Shown here piece by piece: positions 1 through 8,833 of a stretch of DNA of 64,000 nt. Origin of the DNA: PBB1 sp046154125 (lineage in GTDB: Bacteria > Pseudomonadota > Gammaproteobacteria > Burkholderiales > Burkholderiaceae_C); contig JBJXEJ010000034.1 in assembly GCA_046154125.1 (NCBI GenBank), positions 23,187 to 87,186 on the forward strand. Direction: 5' to 3'. How positions within the stretch are numbered: position 1 is the first letter of the stretch; the number at the start of each line of letters is the position of its first letter. The notes beneath the pieces were generated by a model. That model searched no databases and had not been told where the DNA came from. It saw nothing but the letters and a program-made list of their open reading frames with translations. Position numbers and translations under genes: made by a program.

Positions 1-493
1 GGAACATCAACCCGGCGAGCGTGATCGAGGTGGTCAGCAGGATCAGGATCTGCGTGGTGTTGATGACCGCGCCGCCGATGTTGAACGGCTCGCTCGGCAG
101 CAGGATCGGGAACGGCTTCGGGTTCGGCTTCCAGATGATCATCGCCAGCGTCTGCAGCAGCAGGCTCACGCCCATCGCGGTGATCAGCGGCGCCAGCCGC
201 GGCGCGTTGCGCAGCGGCCGGTAGGCGATCTTCTCGATGGCGAAGTTGAGCACCGAGCACACCACGATCGCGGCGATCAGCGAGATCAGCAAGATCAGCC
301 AGCCCGGCAGGCCGCTGTCGGCCAGCGCGGAGACCACCGTCCAGCTGGTCAGCGCTCCCACCATCAGCACCTCGCCGTGCGCGAAGTTGATCAGGTTGAT
401 GATGCCGTAGACCATCGTGTAGCCGAGCGCCACCAGCGCGTACACGCTGCCGAGCACCAGGCCGTTGATGATCTGCTGGATGAAGGTGTCCAT
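1..493 (-). CDS. livH: Branched-chain amino acid ABC transporter permease LivH, N-terminal part
   Basis: This is the N-terminal 164 residues of an inner-membrane permease; the rest lies beyond the left edge. The reverse-strand frame opens at an ATG (493) with MDTFIQQIINGLVLGSVYAL and continues through GYTMVYGIINLINFAHGE, the hallmark start of LivH/BraD proteins. LivH pairs with LivM and the ATPases LivG/LivF to import Leu/Ile/Val or other small substrates delivered by a periplasmic binding protein. The visible part is strongly hydrophobic. The partner genes would be expected off the left edge. Substrate cannot be told from this piece. Confidence 0.93.
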   Translation of the reverse strand, partial: MDTFIQQIINGLVLGSVYALVALGYTMVYGIINLINFAHGEVLMVGALTSWTVVSALADSGLPGWLILLISLIAAIVVCSVLNFAIEKIAYRPLRNAPRLAPLITAMGVSLLLQTLAMIIWKPNPKPFPILLPSEPFNIGGAVINTTQILILLTTSITLAGLMF

Positions 494-535
494 CTCGGGT
501 CGCGTTCTCGTCGGTGTCAAGTGCGCGGGAGGGCG

Positions 536-1906
536 CTACGACTTCTTCTTTGCTGCGTCGTTCAGCCGACGCAGCTCTTCGAGCTTTTCCCCTATGCGAA
601 TTTCGAGCCCGCGCGGCACCGGCTCGTAGAAGCGCGGCCCGTCGACGTCATCGGGCCAGTAGCGCTCGCCGGCCGCAAAGCCGCCTTCCTCGTCGTGCGC
701 GTAGCGGTAGCCGCGGCCGTAATCGAGGTCCTTCATCAGCCGGGTCGGCGCATTGCGCAGCCGCAGCGGCACCGCACGGGTGCCGTCCTGCGCGATGAAG
801 GCCTTCACACTCTTGTAGGCGCGGTAGACAGCGTTCGACTTGGGCGCCACCGCCAGGTAGACCACCGCCTGCGCCAGCGCCAGCTCGCCCTCGGGCGAAC
901 CGAGCCGCTCGTAGGTCTCGGCGGCGTCGAGAGTCATCCGCAGCGCGCGCGGATCGGCCAGGCCGATGTCCTCGCTCGCCATGCGAACGAGCCGTCGCGC
1001 CGCGTAGCGGGGATCGACGCCGCCATCCAGCATGCGAACGAACCAGTACAACGACGCATCGGGGTCGCTGCCGCGCACCGACTTGTGCAGCGCGGAGATG
1101 GTGTCGTAGAACTGCTCGCCACCCTTGTCGTAGCGGCGCAGTTGCTCACCGAGCGAGCGTTCGAGTTGCGCCTCGTCGATTTCGATCAGCCCGGGCTGAT
1201 CTTTCGCGGCATCGGCCGCCATGTCGATCAGGTTCTCGTAGGCGTTCAGCAGTCGCCGAGCATCGCCGTCGGCATAGGCAACCAGGCGGTCGCGCGCGGC
1301 ATCGGACAACGGTGGCGCGGAAACCAGTTCGCGGGCTCGAGACAGCAGTTCGACCAGGTCGGCTGAATCCAGACTTTTCAGCACATGCACCGTGGCGCGC
1401 GACAGCAGCGCGGAGTTGACCTCGAACGACGGGTTCTCGGTGGTCGCGCCAATGAAGGTGAACAGCCCGGACTCGACGTGTGGCAAGAAGGCGTCCTGCT
1501 GCGCCTTGTTGAACCTGTGCACCTCGTCGACGAAGACCACGGTGCGACGGCCCGCCGGCTGCAATGCCTGGGCGCGCTCGACCGCCTCGCGGATGTCCTT
1601 GACGCCACCGAGCACCGCCGAGATCGCGATGAACTGCGCGTCAAAGGCATCGGTCATCAGCCGCGCCAGCGTGGTCTTGCCGACGCCGGGCGGGCCCCAC
1701 AGGATCATCGAATGCAGGCGCCCTGAATCGAAGGCCGAGCGCAGCGGCTTGCCGGGGCCGAGCAGGTGCTTCTGACCGATCACCTCGGCCAGCGTGCGCG
1801 GGCGCAGCCGTTCGGCCAGGGGCTGTGCGGCGTCCGACGCATGAGCCACCGAAGCATGTGCCAACTCAGGCACCGTGTCTTCCAGCGGCAGGGGCAGCGA
1901 CGTCAT
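536..1906 (-). CDS. rarA: Replication-associated recombination protein A (AAA+ ATPase)
   Basis: 456 residues, close to E. coli RarA/MgsA (447). The Walker A motif GPPGVGKTT lies near residue 72 and the Walker B/sensor region reads FVDEVHRFNKAQQD. The C-terminal half carries the MgsA oligomerisation region (SLYWFVRMLDGG, LADPRALRM). RarA is a clamp-loader-like tetrameric ATPase acting at stalled replication forks. It sits 36 bp downstream of lolA on the same strand, the order lolA-rarA being common in proteobacteria. The start is the ATG beginning MTSLPLPLED. Confidence 0.96.
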   Translation of the reverse strand: MTSLPLPLEDTVPELAHASVAHASDAAQPLAERLRPRTLAEVIGQKHLLGPGKPLRSAFDSGRLHSMILWGPPGVGKTTLARLMTDAFDAQFIAISAVLGGVKDIREAVERAQALQPAGRRTVVFVDEVHRFNKAQQDAFLPHVESGLFTFIGATTENPSFEVNSALLSRATVHVLKSLDSADLVELLSRARELVSAPPLSDAARDRLVAYADGDARRLLNAYENLIDMAADAAKDQPGLIEIDEAQLERSLGEQLRRYDKGGEQFYDTISALHKSVRGSDPDASLYWFVRMLDGGVDPRYAARRLVRMASEDIGLADPRALRMTLDAAETYERLGSPEGELALAQAVVYLAVAPKSNAVYRAYKSVKAFIAQDGTRAVPLRLRNAPTRLMKDLDYGRGYRYAHDEEGGFAAGERYWPDDVDGPRFYEPVPRGLEIRIGEKLEELRRLNDAAKKKS

Positions 1907-1942
1907 GCACCGGATTGTCGCAGTCGCTGCACACGCGCCCGG

Positions 1943-2575
1943 TCACTGCTCCAGAACGTCGGCGCCCTTGGGAACAGCGAACTTGAAGGTCTGCGGCGAC
2001 AACTCGACATTGAGGGCGAACTGCGCGAAGGTCAGTCGCGAACGCTGCGCGAAGTTGTCGACGATCTCGACCGCCGCGAGTTGCTTGCCACGAAATCCGA
2101 CGCGCATCGACTCGAAGGTGCCGTCCTTCGCCTTGGGCGTGGCCTGGGCCCAATCGAGCCCGTCTCTCGTCGCCAGCGCCACCAGATCGAAATCACGCAC
2201 CAGATCGCCGCCAGCCAGCAGCGCCGCGGGCGTGGTGCCCAGCGCCTGCGAGAACTTGCGGACGCTGACCTGGTTGAGATCGGCGTCGTAGATCCAGACC
2301 TTCTGGCCGTCGGCGACGATCAGCTGTTCGAACGGCTTGGTGTAGGCAAAGCGGAAGCGATCGGGCCGGGCGAACTCGAAGCTGCCACTTGATGTCTTCG
2401 TCTTGGCGCCATCCGGCGAAGTGACTGTCTGCGTGAAACTCGCACGGCCAGTCCTGACTTCCTGCACGAAGGATTTCAGCGCATCGACCGCGTCGGCGCG
2501 GGCCGACAGCGGTGCGGCGGTGAGCAGCGCGAACGCCAGCCAAGCACCCGAATGGACCGCAACAGTCCGGGTCAT
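1943..2575 (-). CDS. lolA: Outer-membrane lipoprotein carrier protein LolA
   Basis: 210 residues with a Sec signal peptide (hydrophobic segment followed by SARADA). The mature part has the LolA beta-barrel signature: RTGRASFTQTV, SGSFEFARPDRFRF, YTKPFEQLIVADGQKVWIYD. LolA accepts mature lipoproteins from the LolCDE complex in the inner membrane and carries them through the periplasm to LolB. The ATG overlaps the stop of ftsK by 4 bp (ATGA), so translation is probably coupled to ftsK. Confidence 0.95.
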   Translation of the reverse strand: MTRTVAVHSGAWLAFALLTAAPLSARADAVDALKSFVQEVRTGRASFTQTVTSPDGAKTKTSSGSFEFARPDRFRFAYTKPFEQLIVADGQKVWIYDADLNQVSVRKFSQALGTTPAALLAGGDLVRDFDLVALATRDGLDWAQATPKAKDGTFESMRVGFRGKQLAAVEIVDNFAQRSRLTFAQFALNVELSPQTFKFAVPKGADVLEQ

Positions 2576-4971
2576 TCGCTGCGCGCCGGGACGATGATGT
2601 CGCGATTGCCGTTGGTGCCCATAGACGATACGAGCCCGGATTTCTCCATTTGTTCCAGCAGGCGCGCCGCGCGGTTGTAACCAATGCGCAGGTGGCGCTG
2701 CACCAGCGAGATCGACGCGCGCTTGTGCTGCAGCACGATGGCCACCGCCGAGTCGTACATCGCGTCGCTCTCGTTGCCGGGGCCGCCTCCGTCGTTGACG
2801 GCGATCTCGCCCGACTCACCGTCGAGCACGCCGCCTTCGAGGATGCCTTCGATGTAGTTCGGCTCGCCCTGGCTCTTCAGGTAAGCGACGACGCGATGCA
2901 CCTCGTCGTCGCTGACAAAGGCGCCATGCACCCGAATCGGCAGACCGGTGCCCGATGGCATGTAGAGCATGTCGCCCATGCCGAGCAGCGCTTCGGCGCC
3001 CTGCTGGTCGAGGATGGTGCGGCTGTCGATCTTGCTGCTGACCTGGAAGCTCAGCCGCGTCGGGATGTTGGCCTTGATCAGGCCGGTGATCACATCGACG
3101 CTGGGGCGTTGCGTGGCCAGGATCAGGTGGATGCCGGCGGCACGGGCCTTCTGCGCGAGGCGGGCGATCAGTTCCTCGATCTTCTTGCCGACCACCATCA
3201 TCAGGTCGGCCAATTCGTCGATCACGATCACGACATGCGGCAGACGCTCCAGCGGCTCGGGCGCCTCCGGGGTCAGGCTGAACGGGTTGCCCATCGTCTC
3301 GCCACGCTCGGCTGCGTCGTCTATCTTCTTGTTGTAGCCCGCCAGGTTTCGCACGCCCAGCTTGCTCATCAGCTTGTAGCGGCGCTCCATCTCGCCGACA
3401 CCCCAGTTCAGCGCATTGGCCGCCTGCTTCATGTCGGTGACGACCGGGCAGAGCAGGTGCGGAATCCCTTCGTAGACGCTCATCTCGAGCATCTTCGGGT
3501 CGATCAGGATCAGCCGCACATCGCGCGCCTCGGCCTTGTAGAGCAGGCTCAGGATCATCGCGTTGATGCCCACCGACTTGCCGGCGCCGGTGGTGCCGGC
3601 AACCAGGCAGTGCGGCATCTTGGCCAGGTCGGCCACCACCGGCGCGCCGACGATGTCCTTGCCCAGGCCCATCGTCAGCATCGACGACGCGCTGTTGTAG
3701 ACCTGCGAACCGAGGATCTCCGACAGGTGGATCGTCTGCCGGCGCGCGTTGGGCAGTTCCAGCGCCATCGTCGTCTTACCAGGGATGGTTTCGACGACGC
3801 GAATGCTGACCAGGCTCAGGCTGCGCGCCAGGTCCTTCGCCAGGTTGAGCACCTGCGCTCCCTTGACGCCGGTGGCCGGCTCGATCTCGTAGCGCGTGAT
3901 CACCGGGCCCGGCGACGCGGCCACGACGCGCACCTCGACACCGAAATCCTTCAGCTTCTTCTCGATCAGCCGCGAGGTCATCTCCAGCGTCTCGGGCGAC
4001 ACGGTCTCGGTGCGGCCCGGCGCGGCGTCGAGCAGGTCGACCTGCGGCAGCCTGGTGTCGGCCAGTTCGACGAACAACGGCTTCTGCCGTTCCTTGACGA
4101 CGCGCTCGCTCTTCGGTACCTCGACCACCGGGGTCTCGATGACGATCGGCGCGTGATCCTCGTGCAGCAAGTGCTCGACCTCGACCACGTCCTCGCGTTC
4201 GCGCAGTGCCTGCTCGCCGAGTCGGATGTCCTCGGCCATTTCGATGCGCTCGACACGGCGATCGCGCCAGGCATCGAGCCGCTCGCCGATCGCGTCGGCC
4301 GCTTGCAGCCACGAGAAGCGGAAGGCCAGCGACGAGCCGACCACCATCGCGGCGATCCACAGCACGCCCGAACCGGCGAAGCCGAGCCACTTCATGCTCA
4401 GCGGCCCGAGCAGGTACCCCAGCACACCGCCGGCGTGGCCTCCAGGCAGCCGGAGTTCCCAGTGGTACATGCGCGTCCACTCCAGCGCAGTGCTCGCCGA
4501 CAGCAGCAGCGCGAGTCCGAACCAGAACCCCCACATCGGCCAGACCGGCCGCTCTGGCAAGGGATTGGCAGCATCGGTGCCGGCGCCGCGGAGCAGGTCG
4601 GCGAGCGCAGCGAGCCAGCGATGCAGGGCAACGGCCATCAACCACCACACGGAAAAGCCGAACAGGAAGAACGACGCGTCGGAGAACCAGGCCCCGATCG
4701 CGCCGGCCTTGTTGCGAGCCAGTTCGCCGGCGCCAGATGTGGAGAAGGCGGCGTCCTGCGGACTGTGCGACGCAAGAGCGATCAGCATCAGCAACCAGGC
4801 AGCGCCGCCAATGAGCAGCCGAGCCTGACGCGGCCAGTTCGACGGGTGCGCCGGGGAGCCCGGGGCGTTTGCGCCGTTCCCGTGATCGCGGGAATCACCG
4901 GCCGCGGAGGTGCGGTGAGCGGCAGAGGAATCTGCCGCAGCAGAACGGAGCGATCCGAGCGGAAATGTCAT
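2572..4971 (-). CDS. ftsK: DNA translocase FtsK
   Basis: 799 residues. The N-terminal ~200 residues contain about four transmembrane segments (for example LLIGGAAWLLMLIALA, FWFGLALLLSASTAL). A short linker leads to the alpha/beta motor with Walker A GTTGAGKSVGI near residue 460 and Walker B region VIVIDELADLMMV. The C-terminus holds the gamma winged-helix that reads KOPS sites (ISLVQRHLRIGYNRAARLLEQME). FtsK pumps chromosome termini through the septum and activates XerCD. The linker is much shorter than in E. coli FtsK (1329 residues), typical of the shorter FtsK/SpoIIIE class. It precedes lolA with a 4-bp overlap. Confidence 0.97.
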   Translation of the reverse strand: MTFPLGSLRSAAADSSAAHRTSAAGDSRDHGNGANAPGSPAHPSNWPRQARLLIGGAAWLLMLIALASHSPQDAAFSTSGAGELARNKAGAIGAWFSDASFFLFGFSVWWLMAVALHRWLAALADLLRGAGTDAANPLPERPVWPMWGFWFGLALLLSASTALEWTRMYHWELRLPGGHAGGVLGYLLGPLSMKWLGFAGSGVLWIAAMVVGSSLAFRFSWLQAADAIGERLDAWRDRRVERIEMAEDIRLGEQALREREDVVEVEHLLHEDHAPIVIETPVVEVPKSERVVKERQKPLFVELADTRLPQVDLLDAAPGRTETVSPETLEMTSRLIEKKLKDFGVEVRVVAASPGPVITRYEIEPATGVKGAQVLNLAKDLARSLSLVSIRVVETIPGKTTMALELPNARRQTIHLSEILGSQVYNSASSMLTMGLGKDIVGAPVVADLAKMPHCLVAGTTGAGKSVGINAMILSLLYKAEARDVRLILIDPKMLEMSVYEGIPHLLCPVVTDMKQAANALNWGVGEMERRYKLMSKLGVRNLAGYNKKIDDAAERGETMGNPFSLTPEAPEPLERLPHVVIVIDELADLMMVVGKKIEELIARLAQKARAAGIHLILATQRPSVDVITGLIKANIPTRLSFQVSSKIDSRTILDQQGAEALLGMGDMLYMPSGTGLPIRVHGAFVSDDEVHRVVAYLKSQGEPNYIEGILEGGVLDGESGEIAVNDGGGPGNESDAMYDSAVAIVLQHKRASISLVQRHLRIGYNRAARLLEQMEKSGLVSSMGTNGNRDIIVPARSE

Positions 4972-5029
4972 CCGCTCATTGTGGCGGAATGTGGCCGGCG
5001 ACCGGGACGAACCCGGCCCGCAGCGCGAC

Positions 5030-5692
5030 TCAGGTCAGGCGCTCCTTCAGCACCACAGAACCGTTTTCCTGGGTCTCGATCATGCCGCGCTCCTCCAGAT
5101 CCTTCATGACACGGCTGACCATCTCGCGGGACGCACCGACGACCTTGGCGAGGTCCTGGCGCGACACCTTGTTGCGGATGATCTTGGTGTCCCCGATGAC
5201 TTCAGCCATGTCGAGCAGCGACCGCGCGACGCGTCCATACACATCGAGCAGCGCCAGCGATTCGATCTGCCGGTCGGCGCTGCGCAGACGCGCCACCAGG
5301 CCGCGCATGATCGCGTAGGACAGGCTGGAGTTCTCCGGCAGGCAGCGGGCGAACTCGGGGCGGCCGAGTATCAGCATGTCGGTCTGGATCTCGGCACGCA
5401 CCGTGGCGGAATGCGGCTCGTTGTCGATGAGGCTCATCTCGCCGACGTAGTCGCCAGACTGCAGCACCGCGAGGATCACCTCCCGGCCGCGCGAGTCGGC
5501 TGTGAGCACGCGCGCCCGACCGGTCAGCAGGATGAACAGGGCATTCGACTTGCGACCGTGCTCGACGATGATTTCACCGCGGCGGTAGCGGCGCTTGACG
5601 ACGCTGTCGGCGATGCCCTGGGCCTGGTCATTGGTGAGCAGCGAAAAGATCGGCACGCGCCGGATCAGGTCGAGGTTCGAAAGCATCGCCAT
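5030..5692 (-). CDS. Crp/Fnr-family transcriptional regulator
   Basis: 220 residues from the ATG at 5692, preceded by a clear AAGGAG eight bases upstream; an open frame extends further but has no such site. The N-terminal cyclic-nucleotide-binding fold includes GEMSLIDNEPHSATV, matching the phosphate-binding cassette of CRP but with His-Ser where CRP has Arg-Ser. The C-terminal winged helix reads SRQDLAKVVGASREMVSRV, a canonical Crp HTH. No FNR-type N-terminal cysteine cluster is present, so it is not an oxygen sensor of that kind. The ligand may be cAMP, c-di-GMP or neither. It is divergent from trxB. Confidence 0.9.
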   Translation of the reverse strand: MAMLSNLDLIRRVPIFSLLTNDQAQGIADSVVKRRYRRGEIIVEHGRKSNALFILLTGRARVLTADSRGREVILAVLQSGDYVGEMSLIDNEPHSATVRAEIQTDMLILGRPEFARCLPENSSLSYAIMRGLVARLRSADRQIESLALLDVYGRVARSLLDMAEVIGDTKIIRNKVSRQDLAKVVGASREMVSRVMKDLEERGMIETQENGSVVLKERLT

Positions 5693-5712
5693 CGTGGAGC
5701 TCCTTTTGTGGA

Positions 5713-5730
5713 CGTTATCGGCGTTATCGG
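5713..5730. repeat. Perfect tandem 9-bp direct repeat CGTTATCGG x2
   Basis: Two adjacent exact copies of CGTTATCGG lie just upstream of the ribosome-binding site of the Crp/Fnr gene and on the far side from trxB. They would fall in the regulator's leader or promoter. No function is assigned. Confidence 0.6.
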
Positions 5731-5853
5731 CAGGACGTGTGAGGAATTCACTGGACAAAGGAAATTTCTCTATTGTCGCCATTGCTTCAGCCGCCGCCCC
5801 AGCTGTAGTGGGCGTGTCAAACTGAAAGGGTTTTCTCCATTTTCCGCACCGCC

Positions 5854-6804
5854 ATGAGCACCACAAACACCCACGCACGCGTCCTGATCCTGGGGTCCGG
5901 CCCAGCCGGTTACTCGGCAGCGATCTACGCAGCCCGCGCCAACCTGAACCCGATGCTGATCACCGGCATCGCCCAGGGTGGTCAGTTGATGACGACCACC
6001 GATGTCGACAACTGGCCCGCCGACGTCGACGGGGTGATGGGGCCGGACCTGATGCAGCGCTTCCAGAAGCATGCCGAGCGCTTCAACACGCAGATCGTTT
6101 TCGACCACATCAACCAGGTTGATTTTTCCGAGCGCCCGTTCAAGTTGCAAGGCGACTCCGGAAGCTACACCTGCGATGCGCTGATCATCGCCACCGGCGC
6201 TTCGGCCAAGTACCTGGGTCTGCCGTCGGAGCAGGCCTTCATGGGGCGGGGCGTCAGCGGTTGCGCGACCTGTGACGGTTTCTTCTATCGCGGCCAAGAA
6301 GTCTGCGTCGTCGGCGGGGGCAACACCGCGGTCGAGGAAGCGCTCTACCTGTCGAACATCGCAAACACGGTGAACCTGATTCATCGGCGCGACAAGTTCA
6401 AGGCCGAAGCCATCCTGGTCGACAAGCTGATGGACAAGGTGGCTGCCGGCAGGGTGAAGCTGCACCTGTGGAACACGCTCGACGAGGTGCTGGGCGACGC
6501 GTCGGGCGTCACGGGCGTGCGGATCCGCAACGCAAGGGACAACTCGACAAGCGATTTGGCGCTGCATGGTTGCTTCATCGCGATCGGCCACCAGCCCAAC
6601 ACCGAGATCTTCGCTGGCCAGTTGGAGATGAAGGACGGCTACATCATCACCAAGGGCGGACTCAACGGCATGGCGACGATGACCAGCGTGCCGGGCGTGT
6701 TTGCCGCCGGTGACGTGCAGGACCACGTCTACCGCCAGGCCATCACCAGCGCAGGCACCGGTTGCATGGCCGCTCTGGACTCGCAACGCTTTCTCGAACA
6801 GTGA
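5854..6804 (+). CDS. trxB: Thioredoxin-disulfide reductase
   Basis: 316 residues, the normal size of low-molecular-weight TrxB. The FAD-binding motif ILGSGPAGYSAAIYAARA starts near residue 12, the redox centre CATC is at residues 137-140, and the NADPH-binding motif VVGGGNTAVEEALYL follows. The final FAD contact region GVFAAGDVQDHVYRQA is intact. The enzyme uses NADPH to reduce thioredoxin in the cytoplasm. It therefore also supplies electrons to the thioredoxin-linked arsenate reductase encoded further along. It is divergent from the Crp/Fnr gene. Confidence 0.97.
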   Translation: MSTTNTHARVLILGSGPAGYSAAIYAARANLNPMLITGIAQGGQLMTTTDVDNWPADVDGVMGPDLMQRFQKHAERFNTQIVFDHINQVDFSERPFKLQGDSGSYTCDALIIATGASAKYLGLPSEQAFMGRGVSGCATCDGFFYRGQEVCVVGGGNTAVEEALYLSNIANTVNLIHRRDKFKAEAILVDKLMDKVAAGRVKLHLWNTLDEVLGDASGVTGVRIRNARDNSTSDLALHGCFIAIGHQPNTEIFAGQLEMKDGYIITKGGLNGMATMTSVPGVFAAGDVQDHVYRQAITSAGTGCMAALDSQRFLEQ

Positions 6805-6841
6805 TCGGTACGGCCTCCTGCCACACAAGCCGGAAGCCGGT

Positions 6842-6847
6842 TATACT
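6842..6847 (+). promoter_or_regulatory. Probable -10 box of the rpmB-rpmG promoter (TATACT)
   Basis: TATACT is followed directly by TGCGGGCT, a GC-rich discriminator of the kind linked to stringent control of ribosomal genes. A weak -35-like CTGCCA lies 18 bp upstream. Almost the same string (TATACT then CGCGGGCT) occurs before rpsT at 26054, which supports the call. The predicted leader before rpmB is about 130 nt. Confidence 0.6.
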
Positions 6848-6986
6848 TGCGGGCTTCGCTGCGCTTGGAGCCTCTGTGATCTGAGGGTCGTCGTGCAGCG
6901 GTCACGCAGGCGCAAGCCTCAATGCAGCTCACGCCCATGGCGCTCTGCATCAGCGATCTCAAACACGAACCTATTGGAGCAGCGGC

Positions 6987-7220
6987 ATGGCACGCGTCTG
7001 TCAAGTCACGGGGAAGCGCCCGATGTCGGGAAACAATGTTTCCCATGCGAACAACAAGACCAAGCGTCGTTTTCTGCCGAACCTGCAATACCGCCGGTTC
7101 TGGCTCGAGACCGAAAACCGGTGGGTGCGCCTGCGCATTTCTAACGCGGCACTGCGCTTGATCGACAAGGTGGGCATCGAGAAGGTCGTTGCCGACCTGC
7201 GCGCCCGCGGCGAAATCTAA
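6987..7220 (+). CDS. rpmB: 50S ribosomal protein L28
   Basis: 77 residues starting MARVCQVTGKRPMSGNNVSH, the conserved L28 N-terminus, and including FLPNLQYRRFWLE. L28 is a late-assembling protein of the large subunit. It is followed 14 bp later by rpmG, the standard rpmB-rpmG operon of proteobacteria, and preceded by a long leader with a TATACT -10 box. Confidence 0.97.
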   Translation: MARVCQVTGKRPMSGNNVSHANNKTKRRFLPNLQYRRFWLETENRWVRLRISNAALRLIDKVGIEKVVADLRARGEI

Positions 7221-7234
7221 TTCAGGAGCGGATC

Positions 7235-7402
7235 ATGGCAAAAGGTGGACGCGAGAAGATCAAGCTGGAATCGTCGGCTGGGACCGGTCATTTCTACACG
7301 ACCGACAAGAACAAGAAGACGAAGCCCGAGAAGATCGAGATCATGAAATTCGATCCGAAGGCTCGCAAGCATGTGATGTACAAGGAAACGAAGCTGCGTT
7401 AA
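7235..7402 (+). CDS. rpmG: 50S ribosomal protein L33
   Basis: 55 residues (MAKGGREKIKLESSAGTGHF to YKETKLR). It begins 14 bp after rpmB with AGGAG seven bases before its ATG. The protein has no cysteines, so it is the zinc-free (C-minus) form of L33. It ends 12 bp before the start of a strong palindromic terminator. Confidence 0.96.
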   Translation: MAKGGREKIKLESSAGTGHFYTTDKNKKTKPEKIEIMKFDPKARKHVMYKETKLR

Positions 7403-7414
7403 CAGCGTCGAGCC

Positions 7415-7453
7415 CAACAAAAAACCCGCTGGACTCCAGCGGGTTTTTTGTTG
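7415..7453. terminator. Bidirectional intrinsic terminator with 18-bp perfect arms
   Basis: CAACAAAAAACCCGCTGG, a 3-nt loop ACT, then the exact reverse complement. The stem core AACCCGCTGG/CCAGCGGGTT is flanked by an A-run on one side and a T-run on the other. It can therefore end both rpmB-rpmG on the plus strand and the desaturase gene arriving on the minus strand. Confidence 0.95.
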
Positions 7454-7487
7454 ACCGTCCGCGCCGGGACCGGCAGAGCCTCCGAGG

Positions 7488-8711
7488 TCAGGCGTGCGCA
7501 GCGCGAAGCTTCAGTGCAAAGTCCTGCAGAGCAGTGATGCCGCTGTCTTCGGCCTTCTTGCACCAAGCCTGCAGATCGACCACCAACTGGTCGGCCGACA
7601 CATTGGTACGCGTCCAAAGCTGACGCAACTCCTCGCGCATCGCCACCAGCTTCGACAGCACAGCGTTCTGCGCGCACACAGTCGCCACCCGTTCCTGCAC
7701 GACGAGGGGAATCCTGTCGCTGTCACGGTGCAGCCAGCGCTTGGCCAGTCGCATGTCCTTCCAGCGTGCGGTGTTCTCGCCACCTTCGGCCTTGAGACGC
7801 GCCAGCTCGCTGCGGCACTCGTCGCGCAGATGCGCAGCATACTTGGCCATCACCTCGTAGCGATTGGCGATGATCGCCTCGAGCGTCTTGGAGTCGGCCA
7901 CGGCCTTGATCGCGCCCAGCTTCAACTGAGGTGCCGTCTTGCGAACCTTGGCCAGGCCCAGCATTTCCAGCCCGCGGATGTAGGCCCACCCGATGTCGAA
8001 CTCGTACGGCTTGACCGACAGCTTGGCGGAGGTCGGATACGTGTGATGGTTGTTGTGAAGTTCCTCGCCGCCGATGATGATGCCCCAGGGCGAGATGTTG
8101 GTGGAGGCGTCTGGCGCCTCGAAATTGCGATAGCCCCACCAGTGGCCCAGCCCGTTGATGATGCCGGCGGCAGTCACCGGAATCCAGATCATCTGCACCG
8201 CCCAGACCGACAATCCCGCGGCACCGAACAACGCCAGATTGATCAGCAACATCAGGCCCACGCCCTGCCAGCTGTAACGGGTGTACAGATTGCGCTCCAG
8301 CCAGTCGTCGGGTGTTCCGTGGCCGTACTTGGTCAGGGTCTCCTGATTTTTCGATTCGACTCGGTACAACTCGGCGCCGGTCAACAGCACGGTCTTGATG
8401 CCACGGGTTTGCGGGCTGTGGGGATCCTCGGGGGTCTCGCACTTGGCGTGGTGTTTGCGGTGAATGGCAACCCACTCCTTCGTGACCTGCCCGGTCCCCA
8501 ACCACAGCCACAGCCGGAAAAAATGCGACGGTATGGCGTGCAGATCTAGGGCGCGATGCGCCTGCGATCGATGCAGGAAGATGGTGACCGCCGCAATCGT
8601 GATGTGCGTGGTGACCAATGCATACAGAACGATCTGCCACCAGGTCGTTTCGATCAGGCCATGCGCCAACCAATTCAACAGACTGTCCGAAACCGTCGTC
8701 AACATACTCAT
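7488..8711 (-). CDS. Acyl-CoA/acyl-lipid delta-9-type fatty acid desaturase
   Basis: 407 residues from the ATG at 8711. The three histidine boxes of membrane di-iron desaturases are present: HRSQAHRAL, HRKHHAK and HNNHHTY, set among several transmembrane segments. The family inserts a cis double bond into a saturated acyl chain using O2 and electrons from a ferredoxin or similar carrier. The C-terminal ~120 residues are soluble and helix-rich. An in-frame TTG at 8735 with AGGTGG upstream is an alternative start adding 8 residues. A TACAAT hexamer just upstream of that TTG looks like a -10 box, which favours the ATG. Confidence 0.9.
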   Translation of the reverse strand: MSMLTTVSDSLLNWLAHGLIETTWWQIVLYALVTTHITIAAVTIFLHRSQAHRALDLHAIPSHFFRLWLWLGTGQVTKEWVAIHRKHHAKCETPEDPHSPQTRGIKTVLLTGAELYRVESKNQETLTKYGHGTPDDWLERNLYTRYSWQGVGLMLLINLALFGAAGLSVWAVQMIWIPVTAAGIINGLGHWWGYRNFEAPDASTNISPWGIIIGGEELHNNHHTYPTSAKLSVKPYEFDIGWAYIRGLEMLGLAKVRKTAPQLKLGAIKAVADSKTLEAIIANRYEVMAKYAAHLRDECRSELARLKAEGGENTARWKDMRLAKRWLHRDSDRIPLVVQERVATVCAQNAVLSKLVAMREELRQLWTRTNVSADQLVVDLQAWCKKAEDSGITALQDFALKLRAAHA

Positions 8712-8833
8712 GAAATCAAATCCACGTTGTGGCAAATAAAACCCACCTATTGTAGGCGTCGACCACTCACCCCGATCAGACGATTAACGGGACGACCAGA
8801 CCTCATTCCTAACTGGTGCCATTCGCCCTCGAA

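Noticed and set aside
2650..5109. An 819-codon open frame on the plus strand, antisense to ftsK
   Set aside because: It is a shadow frame produced by the high GC content of ftsK codons. The translation is rich in Arg, His, Gln and Asp with no family motif, while ftsK on the other strand is complete.
5693..5878. Longer start for the Crp/Fnr regulator
   Set aside because: The added 62 residues have no similarity to the family and would overlap trxB; the ATG at 5692 has a strong AAGGAG.
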